Source: Pseudeuparius sepicola (Eukaryota > Arthropoda > Insecta > Coleoptera > Anthribidae). From it: 64,000 bases of DNA. The position numbers and the translations under genes were made by a program. The stretch covers positions 12,244,501-12,308,500 of the forward strand of contig OY987301.1 in NCBI GenBank assembly GCA_963920635.1, written 5' to 3'. This document shows positions 23,187 to 34,556 of this stretch, one piece after another. The notes under the pieces are model-generated. The model made no database searches. It saw nothing but the letters and a program-made list of their open reading frames with translations, and had not been told where the DNA came from. Each line of letters starts with the position of its first letter. Position 1 is the stretch's first letter.

Positions 23187-23640
23187 GTGAATAATTCAAT
23201 TTTGGTGGGAACCCTCCCGATTACGCAAACTTCGCTCCGATGCTGTTTAATCGTATTTGCATTCCGCTCCCCAGTGTGGGAACCACCTGGCGCGCGTCGC
23301 CGTCAATTGTCACCGTCTCGCCCGCCTACTAAGATGATTTATAATCCGTCGCGTTCCGAAAATTACCGGGCATTACGTGTCGCAACCCGAATTACGTCAT
23401 TAGGGGAGATTGATTGTTCGTGTGGCGCGTCTCCAGATGCGGTCTGGGGGTGGGGGGAAGATTTGGATAATGAGGGAGAGGCCGACCGGGGGGGAGGTCA
23501 ATTGTGGTCGAGACATCGGATATTTCATTCTGCGGGGATGAAAGTAGGCTGGGTCCGTAATTCGGTTGTTTTCTGTGGCGGCGGCGGCGGTGACAAATGG
23601 TGGGCCTGGTGACAGTTGCGGAGTGACGAATAATTCAATT
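23187..23640. other. GC-rich island
   Basis: Contains an open frame of 141 codons, but its composition (Arg/Gly/Trp stretches from G-rich runs) looks like chance opening in GC-rich DNA. No splice signals or domain support it as a gene. Lying in the intron, it could be a regulatory element. Confidence 0.4.
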
Positions 23641-23704
23641 CAAGGGAAAATGTAGCAACAATAATATATTTCTCTCCAAACACGTAATTCGCCATATTGT
23701 TCTA

Positions 23705-24295
23705 TAGTATGTCCGCGGATGGAGACAAAAGTAAAAGATACGACAAAAGTCATCCTTGATAAAAATTTTTGCTTGTTCAGAAAAAACGTTTCACCATGAG
23801 AAACTTCACGTTTGTTGTACAGGGTGGGTCAAAAGTCGAAAATAACAAATTACTCAGAATAACATTGTTGTACTTTTTGCCCACCCTGTACAATAAAAAT
23901 GAAGTTTCTCATGGTGAATCGTATTTTCTAAACAAGCAAAAATTTTTAACAAGAATGACTTTTTTTCGTATCTTGCAAAATAAGATACGTTTACTCTGAT
24001 ATTTTCTTTCACAAAATAACATTTTTGTATTTTTTACTCACCCTGTACAACAAAATTTACAACAAAATTTAAGTTTTCCGTATTCTCTAAAAAAAAAAAC
24101 TTTTATCAACAATGAGTTTTTTCGTATCTTTCACTTTTTGGTCTACTTGTCCTCTTGTACTCATCCTGTACAACAAAATTGAAGTGTCTTATGGTGAAAA
24201 GTAGGTATTTTCTAAAAAAAAACAATAACTTTTATCAAGAATGACTTTTTAGCGTATCTTTTACTTTTTGTTCGACTCCATCCGCGGACATACTG
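23705..24295. mobile_element. TA-flanked foldback element abutting the next one
   Basis: The ends read AGTATGTCCGCGGATGGAG and its inverse CTCCATCCGCGGACATACT, flanked by TA. The inner sequence is built from repeats of a motif of the kind 'ATGAGAAACTTCA...TTGTACAGGGTGGG' in both orientations. Several inner CACCCTGTACAA ends show nested or duplicated subunits. No transposase. Confidence 0.8.
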
Positions 24296-24299
24296 TATA

Positions 24300-25162
24300 C
24301 AGTGTGTCCCCAGATGAGGTACCGCACTCTTGTTAAGTTTCTTATATTTCATTTGTGGAGAAAAGTTATTCTTGATAAAAAGTTTTGCTTGTTCGTAAAA
24401 TAAGATTGGCATGGAAAAAGTTAACATCACTTATAATGGGTGATCAGAAAAAACATTAATTAACATAAGAATAAACTGCCTCTATTTGTAGAGATATAGT
24501 GAAAAAAGTTATAAAGAAAATTTGTTCAGCGTGGTAAGTTACTTAAGTGTACAAAATTTCAAAGAGTTAGGCCTACTTTGATTTTTGATTTTTTTCTTGT
24601 TTTTCTTTGATTAAATGGTTTTCTGTAAATAGCATGACAAAACTGTAGATACTAACAAAAGTTACCCAGAATGGAAAACTGCGCCTGATGACAAAATTTA
24701 ACAATTCTAGGCCTACTTTGTATTTTGGAAAATATTGGAAGAACATCAAAGTAGGCCAGGATTGTCAAAATGTTTTCATCGTACATATTTTAATACTCCG
24801 AGTAACTTTTGTTAATATAGTTTTGTCATACTATTTACAGAAAAACATTTAATCGAAGAAAAACAAGAAAAAATCAAAAAATCAAAGTAGGCTGGAAATT
24901 TTGTACCCCTAAGTAAGTAACTTAACACGATGAACAAATTTTCTTTATAACTTTTTTCAGTCTCTTTACAAACAGAGGCAGTTTACTCTTATGTTAATTA
25001 TCGTTTTTCAATTTTGTGGTCACCCAGTATAAGTAAGTTAACTTTTTCCATGCCAATCTTATTTTAAGAACAAGCAAAACTTTTTATCAAGAATGACTTT
25101 TTCTCAAAAGTCAAATATAAGAAACTTTACAAGAGTGCGGTACCCCCTCTGGGGACACACTG
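24300..25162. mobile_element. Foldback element family F, copy 1 (863 bp)
   Basis: It starts CAGTGTGTCCCCAGATGAGG right after the previous element's TA. The right end is the inverse, with the last base pair changed. The arms are about 400 bp and cover nearly the whole element, meeting at a TAGGCCTACTTTG / CAAAGTAGGCC tip. A second copy lies at 32869-33754, so the element has moved more than once. Non-autonomous. Confidence 0.88.
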
Positions 25163-25212
25163 GATAATATGGTGTAACAGAAATCACATCAGTACCACTA
25201 ATTCGATAAAAA

Positions 25213-25515
25213 CGTTAGTACAGCCCTGAAGAAAATTGAAATACCTATTATTATTAATAATAAATAATGTCACCCAGCCACTACATTACATATATGTATA
25301 TATCAATTGGTGCAATCTTTAGGTCCTTCAGCATAATCATTTATATAATGTCTCCTAAACCCTGCAATCTGTTATTTTTTTAACTTTTTACATTTAGCAA
25401 TGCACTGAAAAGGTGATACAAGAAAAAATGTCAAGAGATGTTTTTTCTTTAAATTAAATTATCTATCTAAAAATTATTTTTTTATTTTGCTCAGGGCTGT
25501 ACTAATTTTTTAACG
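25213..25515. repeat. Small inverted-repeat element
   Basis: CGTTAGTACAGCCCTGA on the left is mirrored by TCAGGGCTGTACTAATTTTTTAACG on the right, about 300 bp apart. The inside is AT-rich and non-coding. Probably a small terminal-inverted-repeat element. Confidence 0.55.
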
Positions 25516-26295
25516 ATCACCTGTGAAAGTTTGCCTTAAAGGAACACCCTGTATAGTCTATTGACTTAGGGCCACTTGGAAATATCTTGACAAATATGCA
25601 TTTTACAGAGAACCGTATTTGAAGAAACAATGAAAAATCGCGTATAGAGTTTGTCCCTTAAAAACAATGCTTTAATATCTACTTTTGTTGACGGCCGTAG
25701 AGAAAATCTATTTCTAAAATCTTCTTATCCTTGTAATATATGGTGAGAAAGCAAAATGTAGAAATCATATTAGTGGTGCCCGCGCCTCTCTTAACGTAAC
25801 GAGCTGCCGAAACGCATGTTTTCAGCAAATACTCTTCCTCCCAATCCATCAACTTAACGTTCGCCATAAATTCATCTCCCATTCGGGGCCAACACGTGTA
25901 GCATATAGCATATCATTATTCCTCCCAGAAACGTACACAACACCGCCTTCCATTTGCGCCTACGCAACGCTCATTACGGAATATGAATAACTAGAAACGA
26001 GCAGTCATCAAATCTACCGCATTTTCATTAAACTCCGCACAAACAGTGAGGGGTGGGTATATCAGGGTGGCTGCCATTTACGCGTCCCCCTCTAATGCAG
26101 TTATCTCATACCGCCACAGGGTAAAACATCACAGTTTGGGGGTTGGGAAGTAAACGCTCTTTCGGTGTATCAAAACACATGCTAGAAACAAGTGAGAAAA
26201 GTTGAGGTAGAGAAAAATCCGTACCTAAGGAGAAAAATATAGCCACCAATAAGTGTAAATTATCATCATTGAAAGCGTTGGCTGTAACAGTTATA
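25516..26295. other. Intronic sequence, no gene recognised
   Basis: An unpaired AACACCCTGTATAG end lies near 25542. A moderately GC-rich segment around 25880-26110 has no coding signal. Confidence 0.4.
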
Positions 26296-27507
26296 CAGAG
26301 TGGCCCATCGAAAACGTACCGCAAGGCATTACAGGGTGGGAAAGAACTTTTCGGCAAAATCCAAAAACACGTCAAGTTTGTTTGTCAGGGGGACACATTT
26401 TGACGCAAAAAGCATAGTAAAATCTTCAACCCCTTAAGTAGAGGTGTCATCCCACAAATTTTTTCAAATGGGAAAGGGGGTCAAGTGATACCTCATTAGA
26501 AGGGGCTTGTCATTCCCTATACAGTGCTCCTTAGTTTTTAAAAATCGATCCACTCTTTTAGAGAGTTGAAACTCCAACAATAATGTGTGACGAAAAATTC
26601 AAAAACCGATTCAATTTTACTTTAAAACTTATTTATTAGTCAAGCAAATGCTCGAATTGCTGTCCGCCAACGTGCATTCAGTGGTACTAGTTCTTTTCAA
26701 ACCGTTGTCGTACATTCTGGAGCATTTGCGCGGTGTCACTTCGCGACATACGCTAATAAATACTTCTTTGCAACTCTTCTAATGTGTCTGGTGGTGTTTT
26801 GTAAACAAGGCTTTTTATGTGTCCCCACAAAAAAAAATCTAAAGGATTTAAGTCGGGTGACCGAGGTGGCTAACCGAACCTGTTTCGCGAAATGTTTTCA
26901 CCAATTCGCAAACAATTTTTCTAGAGGTATGTTTGTCAGGATGCCGTTGGTTAAACAATTCCTCGACCCGATTTCCACATTCATCGTTTTTGAAGAAAAG
27001 CTCAATAATTTCCATTCTTTCTGCAATTGAATACACCATAATGTTAAATTTTAAAGTCAACAATTTTTAAACACTTTAACCACGACAGGTATCTAACAAC
27101 TACTTGACCTAATTTAAACGTAAAGAAAGATACCCGATAAATTCTTACTCACTAAAATGAGCCTAAAAAATCTGCAAATGGGCAAAAACAGCGAATTCAT
27201 TTGAAGGAATTTATTTCAATAATACGACAAGTTTTAAAGTAAAATTGAATCGATTTTTGCATTTTTCGTCACACATTATTATTGGAGCAGCACTGTATAG
27301 GGAATGACAAGCCCCTTCTAATGAGGTATCACATAACCCCCTTTCCCATTTGAAAAAAATTGTGGGATGACACCCCTACTTAGGGGGTTGAAGGTTTTAC
27401 TATGGCTTTTGCGTCAAAACAAATAAACTTGACGTGTTTCTGGATTTTGCCGAAAAGTTCTTTCCCACCCTTAATGCCTTGCGGTACGTTTTCGATGGGC
27501 CACCCTG
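26296..27507 (-). mobile_element. Internally deleted mariner-like transposon (1.2 kb)
   Basis: The ends read CAGAGTGGCCCATCGAAAAC and its inverse, flanked by TA. The inverted arms are long (about 275-335 bp), sharing TTGTCATTCCCTATAC and GTGTGACGAAAAATTC blocks. The left arm has an extra ~50 bp. Between the arms lies a shortened mariner-like transposase gene on the minus strand. Its arms are younger-looking than its gene, as expected for a deletion derivative moved in trans. Confidence 0.88.
26640..27039 (-). pseudogene. Mariner-like transposase, HTH fused to C-terminal catalytic end
   Basis: Read on the minus strand, the start MVYSIAERMEIIELFFKNDE and the following ETGSVSH segment match the N-terminal helix-turn-helix (DUF4817-type) of a mariner-like transposase lineage. 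About 57 residues in, the frame breaks, and a shifted frame gives SPDLNPLDFFLWGHIKSLVY and then a TPPDTLEELQ tail. That is the block around the last catalytic Asp/Glu of the DDE domain and the C-terminus. The first two catalytic acids and everything between are deleted, and the tail has further stops. It cannot be active. Confidence 0.85.
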
Positions 27508-28009
27508 TATATTGTTCTTTCAAATTAGCTAAAGAAATGGTCAAAAAGGCAGTATAAACGGAACACATTCGTAATAAAAAAAAGTATTTATGTGACAACA
27601 TTTTTGTGTGCAATTGCATTAGTTAAAGCTCAATGGTTGCAATACATTAAATAATAGATATTTATAGGCAAGCTGGAGACATTTGAATAGAAAAGTACAA
27701 TTTGTCGTTGTTCCACGAATTATTGCAACCTACTAGAGTTTCCAATCAAGATTAATAAGGCAGTTTTTTTTCTATAAAAGGCAGAAAATGGACGGAATAG
27801 GCAATACGTTTGCTATTCCGCCGATTGGTCACGGTGATTGCACCTACGTAATTATTCTTATACACCTGAAGGATACAAATTGTTTGTTCCGTTATAGACT
27901 TTCAAAACTTTGCCCAAGAGATCGCGCGAAACCATTGAATAGTTTCGCCAAATAGACTTTAAGGGATTCATCCTTTCATCAATGCTTCAAACCTTCTCTG
28001 CTTAGACCC
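27508..28009. other. Intronic AT-rich sequence
   Basis: No coding or repeat signal was recognised apart from short AT-driven ORFs. Confidence 0.4.
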
Positions 28010-28430
28010 TTGCAGGATAAAACCGGAACTCCGAATCTCCGTCCAAACTTACCCTACGGCCGCGTCATCAATCTGATTAGATTTAATCTGTTCACGGGAC
28101 CGGGGGCAAGGTGGTGGCGTCCCGGCGTCTCGTTGCGGCCCGACGTCTGCACTCGCCTCCTGATTGGTTTATTTGTCCGTGCCACCAATCCATGCAAATT
28201 CGATAACCTGGGGGAAGGATAACTGCATTACCGGCGGCGTTCGGGGAGCGGTTATCGCGCCCCGGGAAGATCCGGGGAGATTTCTTTTGGGGGGGGGGGC
28301 AGGGGAGAAACTTTTGGGCGGCTTGGGAGAGGGGGCCGGAAAGTGGATTAGGCAAAAATTGCAGTGGAAGCAAATTAAGGGAAACATGGTTCCGGGGAAA
28401 AAGTCAAGCGCGTATAATTTTTAGATTCTT
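28010..28430. other. GC-rich island
   Basis: Overlapping open frames on both strands, G-runs, and no domain. Probably non-coding single-copy DNA within the intron. Confidence 0.4.
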
Positions 28431-29426
28431 GGTAAGACTATGCGAATGGGCCGGTAGCCACAATCACAACCTTCTCAAGCCTACAAGCCCTGTGCAAACA
28501 TGTGGAAACGCCGCTGCGGGGGGTCTATACCCGTTGAACCGTCTATCCTGCATAGATAGAGCAGTCTGCACTTTGGCTTAGTTTATCTTTTGTAATAAAT
28601 GATCAACCCTCTTTTAAATTATAATTAGATACATTTGTGAACTTTGTTTCAATAATAGGGTACCTAAGTAAGTAGGGACGTTTGTTTAGACAATAAAATT
28701 AGTAGCAAGTAACAAAATATACACAGAAGTATAGGTATTTATTATTATAATTAGTATTTAGTACGATTCCTGCTGTGGATAGGTACATTTTCGACAAATA
28801 ATATGGTAAATTTGGGCAAATAGAGTGGACTACATTTTTTTGTAAGTCGAATTTTTGTGAGAATTTTTGGCGAAGTGCGCCATCAGGCAAATGATGATTA
28901 CCTATCTTCCCTTATGGTTAAATTTTCATAAAAATACAAACAACAAGCGAACAGAGAACGGCATGTTATGCAGTAGAGTAATCTCTTCTGACTGAAATGG
29001 CAGTTTAGGGTCAATTTCATAATACATTCAACTAAATTATCTTTTGACTTTAACATTAGGTAAAGAACCTTTTGCAACAATACTAAACAATGGTTGGATT
29101 GTTAGAAAGCTCCTTTAATTTTAAAGGGTACTTTAGTTTGTCTATGCAATTGGCCCTTCATCATTTTATTCTTAAATTTTTGTCCTTTGGAAAGCCCAAA
29201 ACGAGTACAAGTTGACCGCTTGCCGTCAAGCAAAGAAAACCTGGCTACTTCAAGTTATTATTACGATTTGACTTACAACCAGGTATATAACTAAGTTCTA
29301 GCTTCCCTCGACGGTTCTAGGCATCTTGAGGCTTATTGAGATTATTGTAAAGGAACGATTCTTCACTGCGAACATTTTTTCACAAACAAAACAAATTTAT
29401 AAAAAAGCTAGCGCAAGCACTTCGGG

Positions 29427-29632
29427 CTGTCAGTTTCCACCCAGAGACACACTGCCTCGTCGTAGCAATCTGGCGACGATAGCACTACCCGCACTACACA
29501 AATTAATTCTGGTAAATTTCTTGTAAAATCAACTGACGAGGAGTGTCAGGGCAAGCGACGTGGACCCGCATCCCTTGTTGCCAGTTTTCTCTACTTCAGG
29601 GCTTCCCCTATAGAGTCGGCTGTGCCACAATA
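29427..29632 (-). repeat. Dispersed repeat, inverted copy of 1513-1720
   Basis: Reverse-complement copy of the ~200-bp block near 1.6 kb. Just beyond it (29636) a GGCCGGTAGCCACAAT string repeats one at 28450. Confidence 0.75.
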
Positions 29633-29694
29633 CTAATTGGCCGGTAGCCACAATACTATTATTGTAAATACACGTAGCTTAATTCTTGTGTTAT

Positions 29695-29779
29695 ATATAG
29701 AGTATCTTAAATTTAGTTTACTTTGCTGTATATTTCTATTTTAAAGCCATATATTCGGTATTTTTATTCAGCGCACGGA
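29695..29779 (+). repeat. 85-bp dispersed repeat, second copy
   Basis: Same length and orientation as the copy at 7398-7482, with the same CACGGA end. It differs at a handful of positions. Confidence 0.7.
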
Positions 29780-30179
29780 AAGTTTTTCCATGCGCTGTTT
29801 CCGTGCGCTAGCCCGAAAAACCCCATCTTTCATTATTGCTAAAACAGATGAAAATAAGGTGTTTTCAAAGAAGTATAATAAAAAAGTATTATGCAACACG
29901 TTTTACAAACTACAAATAAATTGAACATTACAATTTTTATAAATATGCCTCACGTTTCTATAACATCGATAAACGATAAAATGTCGTATATATCTGTGAT
30001 GTCCAGATTTTTACTCCTTTGGTGTAAGTCAAGAAACCACGGTACATTCCTATAGCAACTTCTGACGGGAATTATCTCTGTCGCCATATATTTTCAATAC
30101 CGATTCGCCGACACCCCAGCACACATGTTCGCTATTCCCTTTCCTGTTTGCCTTTTCCCTTATCGTCTGTTCACACAAG

Positions 30180-30307
30180 AGGAGCTGGCCGAGGCGCGCG
30201 CGAGCTGGCTGCATGCCGCCCGCCTCCGAGCTAAACGGCAGCACAAACACAATCGCGACTTGATGTTTCCTTCCGGACGTTACGCAGCCAGAGCCTTAAT
30301 AAGATAA
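30180..30307 (+). CDS. 3'-terminal exon of the coiled-coil gene
   Basis: A strong acceptor (long pyrimidine-rich tract, then CACACAAG) precedes an open segment reading EELAEARASWLHAARLRAK, then a basic stretch (RQHKHNRD) and a short tail ending RYAARALIR at a TAA stop. The first codon is completed by one base from the previous exon. Third positions are strongly G/C at the start. The style matches the exon at 19978, so the same gene is likely. That exon leaves two bases, however, and would shift the frame to GAGRGARELAACRPPPS and an early stop. Hence an intervening exon, or alternative splicing, must be assumed. Function unknown. Confidence 0.6.
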
Positions 30308-30409
30308 GAGAGTTTAAAGTACAAATATTTGATCTGGGAGGGCGCGCCCCTATTACCGGGGGATGATAGAGGGACGGGACGTAGGGAAGGGGCCCTTTTT
30401 ATCTGTCCA

Positions 30410-30415
30410 AATAAA
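30410..30415 (+). terminator. Polyadenylation signal AATAAA
   Basis: A canonical AATAAA about 103 bp after the stop codon of the terminal exon. The position fits a short 3' UTR. In AT-rich DNA such hexamers also arise by chance. Confidence 0.45.
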
Positions 30416-30744
30416 TCGAATTAGGCAAACAGATGTGATTGCGGCGTCCGCCAAGAGAGGAAAGGGAAGAATCTACAAAAGATTTCGGTCAGTTTTGTAA
30501 ATTGAAGTGTCCGGTGAGGAGCTGAGATAACGTAGCAGGGGCAGAGGAATGTTTTTGAGATGGGTAGGCTCCTGGTATAAAGTAATATATATTTGCAGTT
30601 ATATGTGAAACAGAAATGAAAATACTTTCGTCGGATATTCAAGCTACAAGTCCTAACTTCCTTATTTATCAAGTTAAAGGAAAAAATTTAGAGTATAACT
30701 TGTAAGGTTTTTCGTGAGCTTTTCCATGGTCTTGTTGAACTTTC

Positions 30745-30804
30745 TACAGGGTGTTCCCTAAAAGCTGTACAAACCAAAATAGTATTTTTCCAGAACACCC
30801 TGTA
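30745..30804. repeat. 60-bp miniature inverted pair
   Basis: TACAGGGTGTTCCCT at the left and AGAACACCCTGTA at the right face each other within 60 bp. This is either a tiny deletion derivative of a mariner-type element or two chance-adjacent ends. Confidence 0.45.
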
Positions 30805-30886
30805 TGTTATTGTATTTTCGGAATGTACGCTTCATCCCGATTACAACGATATTTATATGTCGTATGTTTGCTCCAGCCGTTTTTTC

Positions 30887-32490
30887 CGCACAAAAGTAGT
30901 GGGAAAACACTTTTGGTGGATTTCAATCCGTCCCTGGGGAATCGATAGTTCATATTTTGTGATAAAATGTCCCCATTGGCATATGGTCCGGAAACTTGTA
31001 GTTCAAAATGGGTCAAAATACAAAAATAGATAATGTACTAGATATTTATATAGCTTTCTATCCCCATTAACTGCTTAATTTTGTGAAATATAAAGAAATG
31101 CTAAACGCAAGGAATCGCAAACCTAATAGCCGTGTTGACAGATTTTCGCATTTTTTTAAATCACCCTGTATAGTCACTGCGCGCGCTATCCCATCTTTTG
31201 AAAGAAAAAATTAAGGTTTTGATTTTGAAATCACTTTGAATATCTCGTTTTCAAGGTATTAACCACACTTTCGTTTTTTTTTTGAAAGAAAACACTCTGT
31301 ATTGTTGTTTGTTGAAAATCTCTATTTTTTCCTGATTACAGTTATATAAATATGCCATATTATTTCTCTTAAAACTGTTTCAACAAACACGCGGATTAAA
31401 GTATTTTGTAAATAAGGGAGTTAAGGGGGTGGCGCGAATTTGGATCACCCTGTACAGTAATGTTTACAGTATATCTGCAGGGTTTAAAAAAAAGCCAAAA
31501 TCTGTCAACATGGCTATTAGGTTTTCGATACCTTGTGTTTGGCATTTCAAAAAATAAAGCAGTTGACGGGGATAGAAAGTTATACATTGTTAGTAAATAA
31601 GTGCAACAAACTTTAAGGGGTGATTCTACATGAAAAAATAATGACAGTTTGCTATATGAACGTAGGTCCGCAAATGCTTCGTTTCCGATATACAGGGAGT
31701 CAAAGTTAAAAAAAATGATAATTTATTTATTGCGCTGAAACGGATTAAGATATTCAAATGAAATTTGGTGGGTTTTAAGAGGACTAGAAAGCGCATTTTT
31801 GGATACCCGATTAAAAATGTTATGTTAATCATAATCGTAATCGCCTCGATATTTTTAAGAAAATAAATGATACGCCACTGAGATAATTTAAAATAAGAAT
31901 TATTTTTAAAATCCTCGTTTAATTAGTGACGAAAAAGCTCTCTTGCCTTTTTTTCACAGGGACCGCCATTTTTATGCAAAAAAATAAAACAACATAACGC
32001 GTATTTTTAATTTCTATTACAACAATATCAAAAACCTATCCTATACAGCAACAATAAATCAAAACAACAAATGAAAATAAAAATATCTCGAATAAAACAT
32101 TTTTAGTTAGGTGCGCATAGCTATAAAATAAATAAATTATCATTTTTTTTTAACTTTGACTCCCTGTATATCGGAAACGAAGCATTTGCGGACCTACGTT
32201 TATATAGCAAACGGTCATTATTTTTTCATGTAGAATCACCCCTTAAAGTTTGTCGCACTTATTTACTAACACCCTGTATAAATATCTAGTACATTATCCA
32301 TTTTTGTATTTTGATTCTTGGATTTGTGGTTATAGAAATATCTAGTACATTATCCATTTTTGTATTTTGATTCTTGGATTTGTGGTCAAACTACGAGTTT
32401 GACATTTGATCACATAATAATGAACTATCGATTTCTCAGGGACAGATTGAAATCCACCGAAAGTGTTTTCCCACTACTTTTGTGCGAGAT
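30887..32490. repeat. Large foldback with nested elements
   Basis: The left arm starts at GCACAAAAGTAGTGGGAAAA and runs through GATAATGTACTAGATATT. The inverse right arm ends TTTCCCACTACTTTTGTGC. The right arm carries a 56-bp tandem duplication (32281-32390) of the ATATCTAGTACATTATCC block. Between the arms, a second inverted pair (ATCTGTCAACAYGGCTATTAGG and its inverse, about 31130 and 31515) continues the fold. A younger TA-flanked element follows it. Confidence 0.7.
31585..32276. mobile_element. Nested TA-flanked foldback element (692 bp)
   Basis: The left end is CATTGTTAGTAAATAAGTGC and the right end is the inverse ending ACACCCTG, both next to TA. Arms of about 140 bp share TTTGCGGACCTACGTT and GTCAAAGTTAAAAAAAATGA (and its inverse). 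The interior is AT-rich and non-coding. Confidence 0.82.
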
Positions 32491-32868
32491 CCTTTGTGAG
32501 GGAAAATCCAATTTCTATTTAACCTCCAATTTGAGTACCTACTTAAAAAAATCGTCACAAACAATAAATAGTTTTTCTTCTTTCTAATGATAATCAGGTA
32601 TTCACATTTTATAATTTTATAATAAAGTAAAAACTTAGAGAATGTTTTCTTAGCCAAGTCTACAAATTTCGGAAACTATTGCGACTTAGAAACCCACATC
32701 GGCTAAAGAATGATGATTTAAAAAATCCCCATTTTATTTTCAAATTATTAATTTATGTAACACTTTTGAGGAAAATTGTAATATATGCCGGTAGTGTAAT
32801 TTGGCGATACTACATCTACTGATTAGCATTTTATTTCGAAATTCAATCAGGGGAAACTTCCCTATATA

Positions 32869-33754
32869 CAGTGTGTCCACGGATGGACTTAACTATACTT
32901 GTAAAATTTAAATTTTTTATTTTCAACTCTTCGGAAAATGTCATTCTTCATAAAAAAGTCTGCTTGTTTTTAAAATAAAATTGGCATGGAAAAAGTTGAC
33001 ATTACTTATACTGGGTGACCAGAAAATTAAAGAAACGTTAATTAGCATAAGAGTAAACTACCTCTATTTGTTGAGATAATGAAAAAAGTTATAAAGAAAA
33101 TTTGCTGAGCGTGGTAAGCTACAAAATTGTAATGTACAAAATTTCAAAGCGTTAGGCCTACTTCGATTTTTTGATTTTTTTCTTGTTTTTCTTCGATTAA
33201 ATAATTTTCTGTAGGTAGTAAGACAAAACTTATAAATAAAGGTTACTCAGAATAGGAAACTGTGTATGATGGAAAATTTTTTGATAATCCTAGGCCCACT
33301 TTGCGTTTCCTCCAATATTTTTCAAAATACAAAGTCTAGAATCGTAAAATTTTGTCAACATGCGCAGTTTTCCATTCTGGGGAAGTTTTCTTAATACAGT
33401 TTTGTGGTACTATTTACAGAAAACCATTTATTTGACAAAAAAAGAGAATACAATCAAAAAATCAAAGTAGGCCTAACGCTTTGAAATTTTGTACACTTAA
33501 GTAGCTTACCACGCTGAGCAAATTTTCTTTATAACTTTTTTCATTATCTCTACAAATAGAGGTAGTTTGCTCTTATGCTAATTAACGTTTCTTTAATTTT
33601 CTGGTCACCCAGTATAAGTAATGTCAACTTTTTCCATGCCAATTTTATTTTAAGAACAAGCAGACTTTTTTATGAAGAATGACATTTTCCGAAGAATTGA
33701 AAATAAAAAATTTAAGTTTTACAAGTATAGTTAAGTCCATCCGTGGACACACTG
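32869..33754. mobile_element. Foldback element family F, copy 2 (886 bp)
   Basis: CAGTGTGTCCACGGATGG and its inverse CCATCCGTGGACACACTG lie inside TA dinucleotides. Both arms match copy 1 over blocks such as TTGGCATGGAAAAAGTT and AGAAAATTTGCTGAGCGTGG. The outermost ~60 bp differ and instead resemble the CCGCGGATGG ends of the 23705 element, so ends have been exchanged between families. Confidence 0.88.
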
Positions 33755-33819
33755 TATAATTGCTTCATCCGGATACGTCCTGCGTCGATGGAGCCGTCGA
33801 TTTCAAGGCACATCATCAG

Positions 33820-34270
33820 GGCACGACAACGTAACCCTATTATAGTTTGAAGCCCATTGTCTCCATTTAGCTTTTTCGAGTGACCCTCCTCCTATCCTGA
33901 AAAACCTCGGAACAACATACACACTCCAGGAGGCCTTCGGGCCGTTTTTTCGCGCTCCGGGCACAAGGATTGGGGTTTCCCGGGGGGCAGCCGGCGGCCG
34001 CAAGGGCTGTAACTAACGCGTGCCCCTAATTCGAGAAAATCCCCAATTAGACCGGGGAAAATAAGCGTATATTGTTTTTGGTCGGCGGCCCGCTCGCCGC
34101 TAAGCCGCCCCTGGATCCGGTGGGGGGATTGGACTTGAAATTGCCCTTAAAAGGGCCTTTAAAAATCACGAGGGCCCGACTTGTGCACGGCCTCGGAATT
34201 TATGCCGTTTTCGTATGAAATGTGCAGCCGTCTCTTGCAACTTTTTAAAAAGGTTTCGCCAGATTGCTGC
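33820..34270. other. GC-rich island
   Basis: G/C-rich single-copy-looking DNA. A short minus-strand ORF is present but has no recognisable domain and is rich in residues expected from GC composition. Confidence 0.4.
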
Positions 34271-34556
34271 TTGCACTCGAATTGGGTAAAATTTAAGCTG
34301 TAGGTACATACATTTATATACCCACTCGGGAATCATAGCGTTTCCAAGGTTAATCCAACGAAAAACGTGTAATACATTATGAGCAGTTAAATAAGTATTT
34401 TACGTGAAAAACAATTGAAAAACGACGGAACAAGAATATTCTCACCATTATAAGCAACTAAGACAAAACAATTACATTGAAAACGCTGTTAGACAAACGT
34501 ATAAATAATATAATTCTGAAATAGGCCTTCTTCAAGTTTTTTTTTATCAGACTGTT

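Noticed and set aside
23187..23612. 141-codon ORF as a gene
   Set aside because: Composition follows GC content and G-runs. No domain, no splice sites, and it lies in a presumed intron.
28450..29652. 1.2-kb insertion flanked by GGCCGGTAGCCACAAT duplications
   Set aside because: The string is longer than usual target duplications and no element ends adjoin it. A chance or older duplication is equally likely.
33796..33832. Third hammerhead ribozyme on the minus strand (CTGATGATGTGCC...GAAATCGAC)
   Set aside because: Has CUGAUGA and GAAA, but no stem II of usable length and no matching stem III or GUC triplet.
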